Positions 44,928-57,291 of a stretch of DNA of 64,000 bases are shown here, one piece after another; within the stretch, counting starts at the first letter, position 1, and each line of letters starts with the position of its first letter. A model generated the notes under the pieces. The model searched no databases. It had not been told where the DNA came from and was given only the letters and a program-made list of their open reading frames with translations. Made by a program: the position numbers and the translations under genes. This stretch comes from Dillenia suffruticosa (taxonomy: Eukaryota; Streptophyta; Magnoliopsida; Dilleniales; Dilleniaceae). The stretch spans positions 8,158,174-8,222,173 of the forward strand of contig JAVTVX010000002.1 in NCBI GenBank assembly GCA_033439265.1, given 5' to 3'.

Positions 44928-47900
44928 ATGAAAATTTTCGGAGTTGATGCCTGACTTTTGATAGACACCGGGTCAAATTATTCATATGTGAGCACCCAGT
45001 TTGCTTAGCACATTGATAGACAACTCTCTCCATTGATCAAGGAGATATTGGTTATCACGCCATTAGATGAGTAGTTGGTCCGGAATTCTGTTTATCAAGG
45101 CTGCGAGATATGGATTGGGGAGGTAATTTTAGAGGAAGATCATATATACCTCTCAGCATTTCTGATTTTGATGCCATCTTAGGGATGGACTGGCTGAGTT
45201 CCCACCGAGTCGCTGTTGACTGTTTCACTAAAGTAGTAGAGTTTTCAAGGTCGGGATAGCCATTACTGATATTTGCGGGAGAGAGACGGGTACTCCAGAT
45301 GTGTTATTTCAGCACTGGAGGCTAGGTGGTTGGTATGCTGAGGATGTACAGCCTACCTTGCCCATGTAATAGACACCATGGTAGAAGGCCCAAGGCTTGA
45401 TGAGGTCCCGTGGTGCAGGAGTTTGCTGATGTGTTCCCTGAGGAGCTACCTGGACTACCTCCAGTCCGGGAGTTTGATTTTAAGATAAATATAGCTTCCA
45501 GGATAACACCAATTTCTATTCCACCATACAAAATGGTACCAGTTGAGTTAAGAGAGCTAAAGGTCCAACTGCAAGAATTATTCGATAAGGGGTTTATTCG
45601 ATCAATTACTTCACCTTGAGGTACTCCGATACTATTTGAAAAGAAGAAAGACGACTCTTTCAAACTCTGCATAGATTACCATCAATTGAACAGAGTAACC
45701 ATCTAGAATCAGTACCCACTACCACGTATCGATGATCTATTTGATCAACTTCAGGGTGCCCAATTTTTCTCAAAGATTAACCTTAAATCTGGGTATCATT
45801 AGTTATGGATCAAGGATGAGGATGTGCTTATACTTTCCGTACTAGATATGGCCATTTCGAATTTCTGGTCATGCCGTTTGAGTTGACGAATGCCCCAACT
45901 GCATTCATGGACTTGATGAACCGGATATTCCATGATTTTCTTAACTGATTTGTCAACGACATACTTGTCTACTCACAGAGTGATGAGGAGCACTCCCAGT
46001 ACCTGCGTGCGGTATTGCAAACACTCCGCGAGAAGGAGTTATACGCCAAGTACTCTAAGTATGAGTTTTGGCTTAGATAGATCGAGTTCTTGTGGCATGT
46101 TGTTTCCGCAGAGGGTATTTTTCTTGATCCATAGAAGGTTGAGGCCATCATAAAGTAGGAGCAGCTATAAACAGTTACTAAGGTCAGGTTTGTGTGGGAT
46201 GACCATTGTGAGGCGAGTTTTCGGGAGCTCAAACAACGGTTAACATCGGCACCGATTTTAGCCCTTCCCACTAGTGGCCAGGAGTATGTAGTGTTCAGTA
46301 ATGCCAGCAGGCAGGGTTTGGGCCGTGTACTAATGCAGGATGCATATACCTCTAGACAATTGAAGAAGCATGAGCTGAACTATCCAACACATGATCTCAA
46401 GTTGATAGCCATAGTCTTTGCATTGAAGTTATGGCGACATTATCTCTATGGGGTGATATACCGAGTGTACACGGATTATAAGAGTCTGAAGTACTTATTC
46501 ATGCAGAAGGAGCTCAACCTGAGACAGAGGAGATGATTGGAGCTTCTCAAGGATTATAACCTTGTCATGGACTATCATCCTGGTAAGGCCAACGCAGTTA
46601 CGGATGCTCTGAGCTGCAAATCATCATCTTCCTCATCTTTCGAGAGTGCCTACCTCTCTTGTCTCATGGGACTCTGCTCATTGGGAATCAGTATGGCCAG
46701 TGATGAGCATGGTACACTTCTAGCTAGATTCGAGGTGATGCCAACTCTGTTTGACTGCATTTGGGAGCTCCAGGGTTCAAATGAGGAACTCCAGGGTATT
46801 ATTGAGAAAATCCGTAGGGGAGATGGCAGGAATTTCAGAGTTCGGAAGGATGGACTCTTGGTATTCAGGGAGCAGGCCTGCGTTCCCACTGATAGCTATC
46901 TTTGGAGGGCTATACTTGAGGAGACCCACTCTTTTGCCTATGCAGTGCATCCAGATAATACCAAGATAAATCAGACTATCAAAGGAAGTTATAGGTGAGC
47001 CAGGATGAAATGGGAGGTCGTTAAGTATATAGCCAAATGTTTAGTTTGCCAGCAAGTGAAGGCCGAGCATCAGCAACCCGTTGGTACACTACAGCCCCTT
47101 CCCATTCCTGAATAGAAGTAAGAATACATTACGATGGATTTTGTTGTGGGACTTCCGTGGACTTTGGCATGAAATGATACTATCTGGGTGATTATTGACA
47201 GACTCACCAAGTCTACATATTTTTTGCCCACTCGTAGTAACTATCCACCGGAGGGTTTGGCCCCATATATATTAGTGAGATAGTCCGACTCCACGGGGTT
47301 CCTGTATCCGATTGTATTTGATAGAGATCTCCTATTTACTTATAGATTTTGGCCAAAGCTATAGGAGGCCATGGGTATTAAACTCATTTTAGCACTGCTT
47401 TTCACCCACAAATGGATGGTCAATCTGAGAGAACCATCCAGACATTAAAAGACATGCTGAAAGCATGTGTCATGGATTTCAGGGATAGTTGGGACCAACA
47501 CCTTCCTTTGGTTGAGTTTGCCTACAATAACAGCTATCAGGCCAGTATCGAGATGCCGCCATACTAGGCCTTGTACAGGAGGAAGTGCCAAACACCCTTG
47601 TATTGGAGCGAAGTTGGTGAAAGACAACTTAGCAGTGTTGAGTTGATTGAGGAGACTTGAGATAGGGTGAATGTCATTCGTGCTTGGATGAAGGCTACCT
47701 AGGATAGACAAAAGAGTTATGCCGATAGGCGGCGGAGACATCTTGAGTTCGAGGAGGGAGACATGGTCTTTTTACAGGTATCTCCTTGGAAGGGAGTGAT
47801 ACGATTCAGATAGTAAGGGAAATTCAACCCCAGATATATTGGACTATTTCGAATCCTAAAAAAGATAAGAAATATAGCTTACAGAATAGATCTGCCAGCT

Positions 47901-48175
47901 AAATTTCATGTATTCACAACGTATTCTATGTATCCGTACTGAGGAAATATCTACCAGATCCCTCTCATGTGTTATAATCTCCACTAGTGGAGCTAAGAGA
48001 CGACGTGAGCTTTATTGTTCAGCCCGTGGCTATACTTGATAGGCAGACCAGGAAGTTGAGAAGCAAAGAGGTGCCCCTGGTCTGAGTTTTGTAGAGGAGT
48101 GACCAAGTCGTGGAGCAAACTTAAGAATTGGAGGATGCTATGAGGAGACAGTACCCCGAGCTTTTTGATGTATAG
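44928..48175 (+). pseudogene. pol: Element C pol: protease, RT, RNase H, integrase, chromodomain (broken)
   Basis: The ATG at 44928 starts MKIFGVDA. The protease active site DTGS is intact at 44964-44975, and the C-half GMDWLSSHRVAVDC is at about 45185. The PR-RT linker VVQEFADVFPEELPGL is at 45410. RT motif A reads KINLKSGYH with Asn for Asp (45779-45781). Motif C is shortened and reads VNDILVYS, again with Asn (45955-45957). RNase H has [11 protein letters not shown] (about 46465) and the RNase H to integrase linker is at 46537-46998. Integrase is spread over several frames to 47780, and the chromodomain remnant ends in a TAG at 48173. Dozens of TAG and TGA stops; no function expected. Confidence 0.88.
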
Positions 48176-48196
48176 TTTTGAGGACGAAACTTTATT

Positions 48197-48212
48197 TTAA
48201 GGGGTTAGAAAA
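48197..48212 (+). other. Polypurine tract of element C
   Basis: TTAAGGGGTTAGAAAA immediately precedes the 3' LTR, matching the tracts of A and D. Confidence 0.75.
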
Positions 48213-50892
48213 TGTAGCACCGACTCTCAATATATGATGTACTCTCCTCATGTTCATATATATGATACTGCACCTATTTGAGACACATGATTTGAAATTT
48301 TTAATATTTCGACCTTAAAATCACTTAAACCGAAAATTTTATCGGTAAACCGAAAACTTTTTCGAAAAGTGTCGGCAATCCCTAAAATCACTGAAAATGG
48401 CTAACGAAAACCAAAACACTTAAGTATAAGCATAAAGAAGTGAATTTGAAAATTTTTTTTAAAAAAATAATCACATAGGGTCGAATTTATAATTTTGGAA
48501 AGTTTGGAACAAAAGTGCAAATATGAGAACTTGAAGGGACTAAGTTGCAAAACCAACTATTGAATAATAATTGGAGATCAACCATTGGCCAAGTGCACAC
48601 ATAGTGGCCACCTGAGCTCATTCCACCAAAGAGAAATCTCATTGGTTGAAAAATCCTTGCATGAATTTTAATTGGTTGGTCAAAAACTCCTTTTTTGTGC
48701 TTAAATTCATCATGAACAAATTTGACATGAAGGAGGTGCATGAAGGTAGCTTGTAAGCAATCTTGCATGGGAGAAAGACTTAGGACAAGTGTAGAATAAA
48801 AATCTTACATGTAAAATGAATCAAGAGTCAAGATAATTTGATTTGGTGTATAAAAAGACCAAAATCAATCATTTTCTCTTCTATTCACCTCACTTGGACG
48901 AAAATTTTAGTAAGGAAAGAGGGATTGCTGAATGTTTAAGTGGAATTCTTGGAGCATTGGAGAAGGAACATAAGTAAAAGAGGTAAGAACATTCTTGACT
49001 CTATATCTCTAGTTGATTAAGATAGTATAAGGATTTTGTAGAGATTGATGTTTGATGAATTATGTTACTATGGTGCTAAGGTGATCAATGTTTCAAAAAA
49101 ATAAGATCAAGGTGATGGGTATTAGCTGACAAAGGATCATACAAAAGAAGGTAAAATACTCAAAATTGAAGTCTTTACAAATAGTGAAATTAAATACATG
49201 TACTAACATGCTAGATATGATTGTATTAAATTTGAGCTATGTATAGTTTTGCCATGATATCTCATTGTGTAGGACTTGAAATTTTAAACTATTTATTCAT
49301 GAATAAACTAGACTCCCTAAGTTTTAAAATAAGGTATGTCACGAAAATTTTCATTAAGAATGTGATTTATAGTGATTTTGGAAAGAAACAACAAAATGAC
49401 ATGTTCTGTTTTTCATCCTCTGTGCACGGCTAGTATGTTGTATAAATTTTTAAAATATCTTTTGTACAAAATTTAGAGAAAATTAAAACATCAAAGTTTT
49501 AGCTCTCGGTCTTATCTTTAAAAAGAGCTAAAATTCACCTGAATCGGAGTAGTATACAGGACATTATAGTGTTTTTACTGAAATTGTGCAGAACATAATT
49601 TAGAACTAGAACTAAGGTAGAAATGAAATTTTATAAAATTCTACACTTAGAATTAAAGGAAATATTGAACATGAAAGTTGTAGGGCTATCTCCTATCTTT
49701 CCATAGAATTTGGAATTATATAAATTGGAGATGTATATACTAAGATATGAATTTTCTACCAAAACTGCACAAATTTAGTTATATAAGTACGAACTATATT
49801 GAAGATAGATTTTTATAAATTTGTGCAGTGGGAATTTGGAGATGATTGAATATGAAAAATGTAGATATATGTCTTATCTTTAATTAGCAATATGAATCAT
49901 TCGAATATGATTTTATTGCTTTCATATCCAAAATTGAAAATCCAATTTGAAAGTCCGAAATTTTATTAAAAGAAATAGGGAGATTGACATGTATATATGT
50001 TGTTGTCTTCGGAGTAAACAACTATACTACACTCGAGGGGTGACTCAGTTAAGGATCGAGATTTTAGGGGAGTGGTGTATCCTTCCCGTACAAGTGAGTA
50101 AGTTTTTACTATTACCATATAGTTAATGAGCAAAATCATATTCTATCGCTTTCAAATCATGATTTTATGAAATAATTGTGAAATGGCTTATTAAATGGTT
50201 TGGTAACAACTTTGTGATAAATGAAGTATCTCAAAATTTTTTTTAATATGCATCCATGAATTTTGATGAAAAATGTGTTATATTTTAAATCATGAATTGT
50301 AATTTGATAATATATACTATAATATACTATATTGGATTTTCATGATTTCTCTCGACATGTATGGCACGGTTAGTTTATTGATAATTTTGATGCGAAACTA
50401 GGTACTCAGGTATTAGTACCTGAATTCCCTTGATCGTAGATCGGGAATAATACTTATAGTCATGATACTATGATATGATAGGCATCGTCCCGTGCAGACT
50501 CGCCTCATATGCTATAACTGACCCGTCTCGTTATATAGATTATCGCACGTTTACGATACTTTGAGACGTAGACACTCCACATGGTTAGGTGGCGTGTATA
50601 TGATATTATGTTTCGGAGTAGCCAAGTTGAACCAAAGGGGGAGGTTTGAATAACGTTTAAGTCTAGCACTTGGGGAAGCCCAATGCCAACGCCTAGATTT
50701 TGGGGTTATTTTTCGTTTACATTCAAAAAAACCCTTGGTGGCTCGTCATTAGTCAAGGTGGACCCTTGTAGAGAGCTTGTTTTGGCATGATTCTGCGATT
50801 TATGACATAAGATTGGATGTATATGTTTTATAGATGATGATGTTAGAGAAATGTGTTTTAAATTGTCATACATACTTGAAATATAGTATAAA

Positions 50893-50930
<38 letters not shown>

Positions 50931-51368
50931 TTTTAATATTCCATTTTCATATCACTTATTAACTACATGTTACGATTATTCACTCACTGAGTAAATAATT
51001 TTACTCACCCTTCATTTCCTTAAATTTTATAGAGATAGTATTTAGAGGGACACGTTGATAGACATTGACGTACGCAAATTCCAAAGACTATTGTTAGAGA
51101 CGTATCACGGTATGGAACTTCCGCTGTATCTTTGAGAACATTAGTTGATCGTGTTAGAATGACTGTATGAAACAAAAGAACTTTCATTTGTAGTATATAT
51201 ATATATATATATATATGAGGATTTTTGTATTTTAAATACTACTAAAAAAATTTGTAATTGAAATTATATTAGCCTTGCGTTACCTTGAGAATACGTGGCG
51301 GGGTTGGGCCAGTTTCCAAGGTAACGGGCACTTTTCACAGCCTCTGGATCATGGATCGAGATATGACA
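48213..51368 (+). repeat. 3' LTR of element C
   Basis: Length 3156 bp, starting TGTAGCACCGACTCTC and ending GAGATATGACA. It carries TA runs at about 50895-50929 and 51196-51217 that are longer than in the 5' copy, and a TATA-like box at 48849-48857. The right arm of the terminal hairpin has two G-to-A changes here. Confidence 0.9.
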
Positions 51369-51373
51369 GATCA
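51369..51373. repeat. Target-site duplication of element C, right copy (GATCA)
   Basis: Four of five bases match GATCG at 40082-40086. Confidence 0.75.
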
Positions 51374-53345
51374 GGTTAATCGAAGAGTTGGATTTGAGCA
51401 TGTGAATGTAAGTTAAGTTTATACATTATGGAATCAATCTTTTGTCTAAATGAATTACCTTATTCTGTTATTCATTGATAATGATATTTGATAATATGTT
51501 GTTAGGGTTTGTTGTCTATGAAAACTAAATTGTTGAATCTGGTCGATAAAAAATTGATGGAGAAAATTTTAAGGTGTACTTACAAGCACTCATTATCATG
51601 TGAATGCACTCATTATGACCAATTATCATAATCTCAATCTTACTATCTCTTTTTATATAGAATTGACATTAAATAGGAACTTAAAATGTTTTTAGAGGAG
51701 TCAATTCGAATTCAGTCCAATCTGTTGGAGATGCAATCTGATTTGTTGTATAGACTACGCAACTCTAATGATGATAATGATGTAGAGGACTCTACCAAAG
51801 AAGCAAAAGGGAAAGAAGGGAAAGGGTAGTCATTTTACCAAGAACCAACAGAAGGGGATGGGTAATTTTATTGACCATAAGGAGGTATTGGGCCCACAGG
51901 AGGAGAAAGGGCAGGAGGACAGATCTTCAGAGAGACCACATAAAGATGAGAAGACATTAGATAAAGATAAAGATGAGGATGAAGATGTTGAATTATATGG
52001 AGTCGTGAATACGTTAAGTGAAATGAAGGAAATGAAGGACCCTAACATAAAGACAAATTTTCATTTTGCCTTTGCTAACCTTAGGACCTTTTCAGATGAA
52101 GAGGAAAGTGCTTGGCTTTTTTATGGATGAAAAGCCATAAAAAATAATGTAAGGCAAGTGTGGTCCACCTTTGTCATTTCTAATTTTTGATTGTCATACA
52201 TCTTACTCAATTCAATTTTTATGACATTTCATAGAACAATTTTGTGTAATATTTCTAGAAGCTACATGTGGTGGAGTGATGCTTATGCACTGCTGCCCTC
52301 CATTAGATTGGGAAATTGATATGAATTTATATATTTATTTCTACTTATTTTTAATATTATGATGATTATAAAGTGATTATGTAATTATATTTCTGGACCA
52401 TAGAATGCTATATCCGTTTACTCAACACCAACACCATCTTTAGATGCGTTTTTCCATTAGGGTTTTCGATAAGTACTCTATTGTATATTTATTTATACAT
52501 TTTATCTTTCCTCAACACCTACCTATTCTTTCAACACCTGTGTATTCGAAAGAAACTACTCCAAGAAATGGGATATAAGGAGCCACGGTGCCCCAGCTTG
52601 TTTCACTACACCTTATTAGTATCCATATACATATATTATGCATATAATGAACATAATGAAGTGTTTTAGTAATGATCACTACCCACTTGCGTCATGTCAC
52701 TTTTTTATTTTCTATGTTTACTAATGTAGATGTCTGTGATTTCCGTGTTTGACACAAAACAAAAAAGCAATGAAACCAAGTGGGATATTTTGATGGTTGA
52801 TAGTTGTTTATTAGAGAAAACACTTAGATTCGATTTTCGATTATATAACTTTGTGAGTTATTTTATCATAAATTACTAATATACATTTCTATTAATACAC
52901 ATTTCTAAATATGCTATTCTATTTTTATAACAAGTTTTTATCCATGACATTTTCAAACAACATTGGTTTTCTTACACTCTTTATTTGGAGAAGCAAATTA
53001 TGTACGTTTTAGACTTAGGATATTGTTTTAGAGGTGATGAAAATGATGACCTGCAACTTTCATGGTAATTATACTTAATATATTTAAATATCAAATTTGT
53101 TTAACTATAAATTACAATATTTTCATTCATTTCTCTTGCAGAAAGATTGAATTGAGAGAACTTATGGAAATTCTTTTATTATCTTTGAAATTGTGCTTGT
53201 TCAAATTTGACAGCAACCTAACATGTAAGATAAGTTTAATTATGCTTCATAATTTTGATTTTAAAGTTATTGTATATCCTAAAATAATTTTTTAATTTTT
53301 ATATTCAGGAATGATTGTGGAATATTTGTTATGAGATTTTTGGAG
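51369..53345 (+). pseudogene. Ulp1-like gene remnant, 3' part with C48 protease C-terminus
   Basis: The exon cut by element C continues as QVNRRVGFEHVN to a GTAAGT donor at 51408. Further open pieces follow: KMFLEESIRIQSNLLEMQSDLL at about 51684, and an acidic lysine-rich segment at 51858-52130. At 53142-53224 a good exon (after TTCTCTTGCAG, before GTAAGA) encodes ELRELMEILLLSLKLCLFKF-like sequence. Spliced to the exon starting at 53309 (after ATATTCAG) it gives WNDCGIFVMRFLE, the catalytic-Cys motif of the Ulp1/C48 SUMO-protease family (Cys codon at 53316). A stop follows at once (53343). The His and Asp parts of the triad are not clearly recognisable. The family removes SUMO-like tags. Confidence 0.65.
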
Positions 53346-53790
53346 ATATAAGAACCGGAGATGTTTATAAGTCTACCAACTCATGAAATATGCTATGTGA
53401 CATTTTATCTCATTTTGGTATTTTTGTATTGTATTTGTATTAGAATTGCTGATGTGGTTTCATGGCTTGATTCCAGGACCTTAATTTTTTGAGAAAGAAT
53501 ATTTTCTCAAATTTCTAATGTCTGAGCATAATATTGTTCGACCTGAAATCATGTCGATGATGAAAATGAAGATGGAAACAAAGAGAAACAAGATTGCATG
53601 AGGGTCAAAACAAAGGAAAAACCTGAACCAGAACAAAGGAAAACAAAAATTGTGAAAAGTTGGAAAAAATTGTAATCATTTTGTGAAAAGAAGTTGTGAG
53701 GTAAATATAACTAATTTTCTCTATTCCTACAATACAATATCAATACAAATATTTTTTTCTTTTCCCACAATCAAAGCAGAATGCAGGACA
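53346..53790. other. Spacer downstream of the Ulp1-like gene
   Basis: No recognised gene. A purine-rich stretch about 53560-53670 could be a decayed lysine-rich coding segment or 3' untranslated sequence. Confidence 0.35.
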
Positions 53791-53819
53791 CAAGAAGACT
53801 AGTTTATATAATATAGAAT

Positions 53820-54262
53820 AGTTACACTCAACTACTCATCTTACTAAACTTACCACCAACCACTTGGTTACTTATTTTACTTACCACCTATACCGAACTT
53901 ACCTTCTGTACCTCACCTTGTTACTTACCACCACTCCTCTCTCTCAAAACTTATCATCTCTTATCACTCTCAAAATTATCACAACAACTCTTATCAATCT
54001 CAAAATTATCACAACTTATCATCTTATTACTTTCTTACCACCTTACCATCTCACAAAATTATCACAACTTACCACTTTACTACATCCTTACTAACTTCTT
54101 TGTTACCACCTCCTATCACAAATTATCAAATTTTGTTACCTCCCACTTTGTTTATCCTATTACAATCACCACACAACTTATCACACTTCTCACTCATTAC
54201 GCACTCCTATTATAATTTATCATACACACTCTTATTACAACTTAACTTATCACGCCTAAAGA
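53820..54262. repeat. Cluster of ACTTACCAC / ACTTATCAC words (subterminal-type repeats)
   Basis: About twenty copies or near copies of ACTTAYCAC, TTATCACAACTTA and CTTACCACC follow each other, with CTCTCAAAATTATCACAAC blocks. This looks like a binding-site array in the subterminal part of a CACTA-type element. The two long open frames across it are a side effect of the missing guanines on the plus strand. Confidence 0.6.
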
Positions 54263-54414
54263 CTAGATTTTTAATATTTAGGATATATATACACTTTTTT
54301 ATAATTTTTAGAGCATTTGGATTTCTATGATTAGATTGGATATGATGGTTGTTAATTTAAAGGTATAGGAAGAGAGAAATGATTGTATTATAGTCTAATT
54401 TAATATTTATAACG

Positions 54415-54745
54415 GCATGTGGGGGACCGCACTTGCCCTTTGTAGTACGGGTAGAGCAATTGCAAGGACCTTGCATGCCCCAGCACGTAGGCATGTGCAG
54501 GGACCACGCTTGCCTGTGCGGCTCACCGCACAAGCAACACACCACAGGGACCATGCATGCCCCAGTGCGCATGCATGCACAGGGGACTGCACTTGCTTAT
54601 GTAGTAAAGCCATACAAGCATGCGTGGGCATGGCCCCCTTCCTTCTTGCCTGGGCACCTAGCGCGTGGACCGCAGTCCAGACTGGTCCGATCGAGCTGCC
54701 GATCCGGCTTCCTAATTTTGAGAAAGCCGGTTCAACCGGTTTTTT
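54415..54745. other. GC-rich island
   Basis: About 330 bp, dense in GCATGC, GTGCGC and CCAGTGCGC-like words, between AT-rich DNA and a pyrimidine tract. Words such as GGGACCA-GCTTGCC and GACCATGCATGCCCCAGTGCG recur within it, giving a loose period of about 60-65 bp. It has similar words to the island at 33910-34085. Open frames over it are composition artefacts. Confidence 0.6.
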
Positions 54746-54749
54746 TGCC

Positions 54750-55018
54750 TTCTGATCGTGTTTTTTTTTTTTCTTTCCTTTCTTTCTATCTCACTCTCCT
54801 TTTTTCCCCTCTCTTATCTCACTTTGACCTTTTGTTTTTTCCTTATCTCACTCTCACTCTATTTTTTCCCTTGTTTTTTATCTTTTTCTTTTTTTTCTCA
54901 TTCAACTTTTCTTATTCTAATCTAAACTTTTTCTTAACAGACATTGCAAATTACAAATTACAAGTTACAACTTACGCTCTAAATTATAATTTAAATTCTA
55001 TCAAAGGCCAAGGTAAGT
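54750..55018 (+). promoter_or_regulatory. Pyrimidine-rich leader ending in a strong splice donor
   Basis: A plus-strand CT tract (about 54755-54930, with repeated TCTCACT words) is followed by an unstructured leader and AAGGTAAGT at about 55011-55017. GC island, CT-rich leader and donor in a row look like the promoter and first untranslated exon of a gene or transposon, but no coding exon follows before the next repeat region. Confidence 0.4.
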
Positions 55019-55199
55019 TCAGTTCCACAAATAACATATAAGTTCTACATATAAATTCTATATATATTCTATATATAGATACACAAATACATTTCATAAA
55101 TTTATCATTTTGAAAAACAAAAAATTATATAAAATAAAAAATTAAGAGAGATAATTAAAGTAAACTTGAAATGGTAATTGAAATAATGAAAATAAAAAA

Positions 55200-55885
55200 A
55201 TATGAATCTCCTCTTGTTGTGTGACTTGTTGTGTGAAGTACGAACCAACTCTTAACATTACCAATTACACTTATCACACAACTTACCACACCATGTGAGT
55301 ACCATGATAACATTACCATGATAACATGATAACACCAACCCTTATCCCCTCTCACTCACAAAAACAACCCATATACTAATTAATTAACATACTCAATAAA
55401 ACTCGATATATAGTTTATAGACGGTGGATGATAACCATCGGGAGTGATAGAGTCTCCCATCCTAAACATTTCTTATTTACTCACCACAAGTGAGATTTTT
55501 TTAAAACATCACTATGTTACTAAACAAAAGTCAATAAACAATAGTTGGCTAAAAATCTATATTTACCCATCACAAGTTATCACAAGTTATAGCCGCTACA
55601 AACACCTTTTATGATAGCTCAAAACCGCAAGGATAGAGCATTGCTTATATAGACGGCTTTTAAATCATGAGACACGTTGTAGTCATAAGGATACAGTATT
55701 GTTTATACATATGTCCTTATATTCATAAATATAGAGTATTGTTTATATAAACGCTATGCTAACTTTAGCCACGGTTGATAAACTTTTGCGGATGAGTATT
55801 TTAAAACCATAAGAAAATATATAGTATTTCCGACGGTTTATTCAAAATAGTCTGTATAGGTTAAAAAAGGTGAGTAAAAGTTACT
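55200..55885. repeat. Terminal-type region of a CACTA-like element
   Basis: It contains ACTTATCACACAACTTACCACACC (in two overlapping words), CATGATAACATTACCATGATAACA, and ATCACAAGTTATCACAAGTTATAG near 55583. It then has a series ending CCGACGGTTTATTC (about 55830-55845) with partial internal copies (TATAGACGGCTTTTAAA, about 55650). CCGACGGTTT copies near the ends are common in plant CACTA elements. The exact terminus is not certain; a CGCTAAG-like sequence on the minus strand at about 55905 is one candidate. Confidence 0.5.
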
Positions 55886-55899
55886 GACAATAAATCTTA

Positions 55900-57291
55900 G
55901 CGTTAGGATAGTACTTTAATTTTGTGATGGTCGTGTCGGCTTGAGTCAACTCCTCATCATCGCTGAAGCCAATCATTGATCTCTTTCTTTTCTTTCCTTT
56001 CTCAATACGAGCTATAAGAACCTCCTTAGAAGCGGAAAGTTCTGTCATTTGAAATATTGGGTTGATTATTCTCTTGATTCAGCATTGTCATGTTTCCACT
56101 TAGTCAGCCGAACTCTTGGCCAAAGGAAAAGCACCAAGAGTGGGGGTACCGGAGAGAGACTCCCACCTATATGTGAAAGATTATTCCATTTGTCTGATTC
56201 CAAGTGGCTCCTGCGACCGGTGGCTCATTCGGTTCCATAAGGTTAGCCACTGTCTGGCCCCTTGCATTTCGTCCCCAAAGGGGATTGTTCTCTTATTCTG
56301 TACTGATAAATCTCTGAATTTTGCCATCTTGAACTAAGGCCTCAAGTTCATCTTTCAGCTTTTGACATTTGTTTGTCAAGTGATCATGATCTCTGTGGAA
56401 ATGGTAGTATCGGGTCTTGTTGTTTTTTAGGTCGTCTCCCATTGGGTGAGGGGCCATTTAACATGGGATTTGTTTCTGATTTGCATCAAGATCTAACTAG
56501 GTGTGTCATTTAAAGGAGTGTAGTTGAATTTTTGATGCAGCGGAGGTCCTAGTCAACTCCTCTTGCATAGGATTCTTGCTACAGGAAGCGATTGCACTCA
56601 TTTTTTCTTGTTCTGCCTTTGTGCTTATCGATTGCCTCAGCTTCTTCTCCGGTGATGGACTTTTCTGCCTAGGCCTAGAATTCCTGGATGGTGGTCAGAG
56701 GATTCTTTATGATCAAGATTTTCATTTCTGAGGGCCGCAATCCAGTAAGTGACGATGCCAAAGCAATAGAATGGTCCAGACCTGAGCCCTTCATCATTTT
56801 GGTCTTGAACTTGTCTAGAAAATCTTTCAAGAGCTCGTCATCTCTTTGCTATAGGGATAGGAGGGAGGTGAATTTTCTCTTAGCATCTCAACTGATCATG
56901 GAGTGGACTTTAAACTGCTACCTTAGTTGTGAAAAACTCCTAATGCTGAGTGGTGGAAGTGAATTGAACCATGTCAGTACGCTACTCTCCAAGGTTGTGG
57001 GAAAGTGATTGCATGTGGCAGCTTCTGACATGTCCCTCGAGATCATGATTGTTACAAAGTGGATCATAGGATCTCGAAGGTCAGTAGTGCTCTCATACCT
57101 CTCCATAAGGGGAAGGAGTACATCTCACGGTATCGGTTCAGTGGAGATTTTTAAATCAAATAACAAAGGATTAGTGGTGTATTGGATGGTCTCATCCCGC
57201 TTTGTTCCAACATGTTTAAGTTCAACGGTCACTAGTTCTTCAACTTGCTTCTTCAACTCATCTGGAACTTGTCGAAAGGTCACTAAGGGTT
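55900..57291 (-). pseudogene. gag: Gag fragment of a non-chromovirus Ty3/gypsy element (Tat lineage)
   Basis: The minus strand encodes MERYESTTDLRDPMIHFVTIM, then CNHFPTTLESSVLTWFNSLPP and SIRSFSQL (56918-57106), then RDDELLKDFLDKFKTKMM (about 56790-56850), then KTRYYHFHRDHDHLTNKCQ and KLKDELEALVQDGKIQRF (about 56300-56425), and finally MIGFSDDEELTQADT (about 55930-55985). This is the gag core and its H/C-rich segment in Tat-type elements (Retand/Ogre group). It carries stops, and no LTR of this element is visible. Element D interrupts it at 57297. Unlike the chromoviruses here it has no CCHC knuckle. Confidence 0.8.

Larger units (their letters stand above)
40087..51368 (+). mobile_element. 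Element C: Ty3/gypsy chromovirus (Tekay-like), complete structure, decayed
   Basis: An 11.28-kb insertion with LTRs of about 3.06 and 3.16 kb, an initiator tRNA-Met primer site, gag, pol with chromodomain, and a polypurine tract, flanked by GATCG/GATCA. It is closely related to solo LTR B and less so to A and D, sharing the LTR start TGTAACACCGACTCTCGG. It lies in an exon of the Ulp1-like gene, in the same orientation. Many stops, frameshifts and lost catalytic residues show that it is old and non-autonomous. Confidence 0.92.

Noticed and set aside
53864..54330. Two adjacent 76-codon Thr/Leu-rich open frames
   Set aside because: They arise from the ACTTATCAC repeat cluster, which is nearly free of G on this strand and so has few stops.
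54433..55041. A 202-codon open frame ending in a Phe/Leu-rich tail
   Set aside because: It crosses the GC island and then a pure pyrimidine tract; the tail is only TTT/CTT codons. The composition explains it better than a membrane protein.
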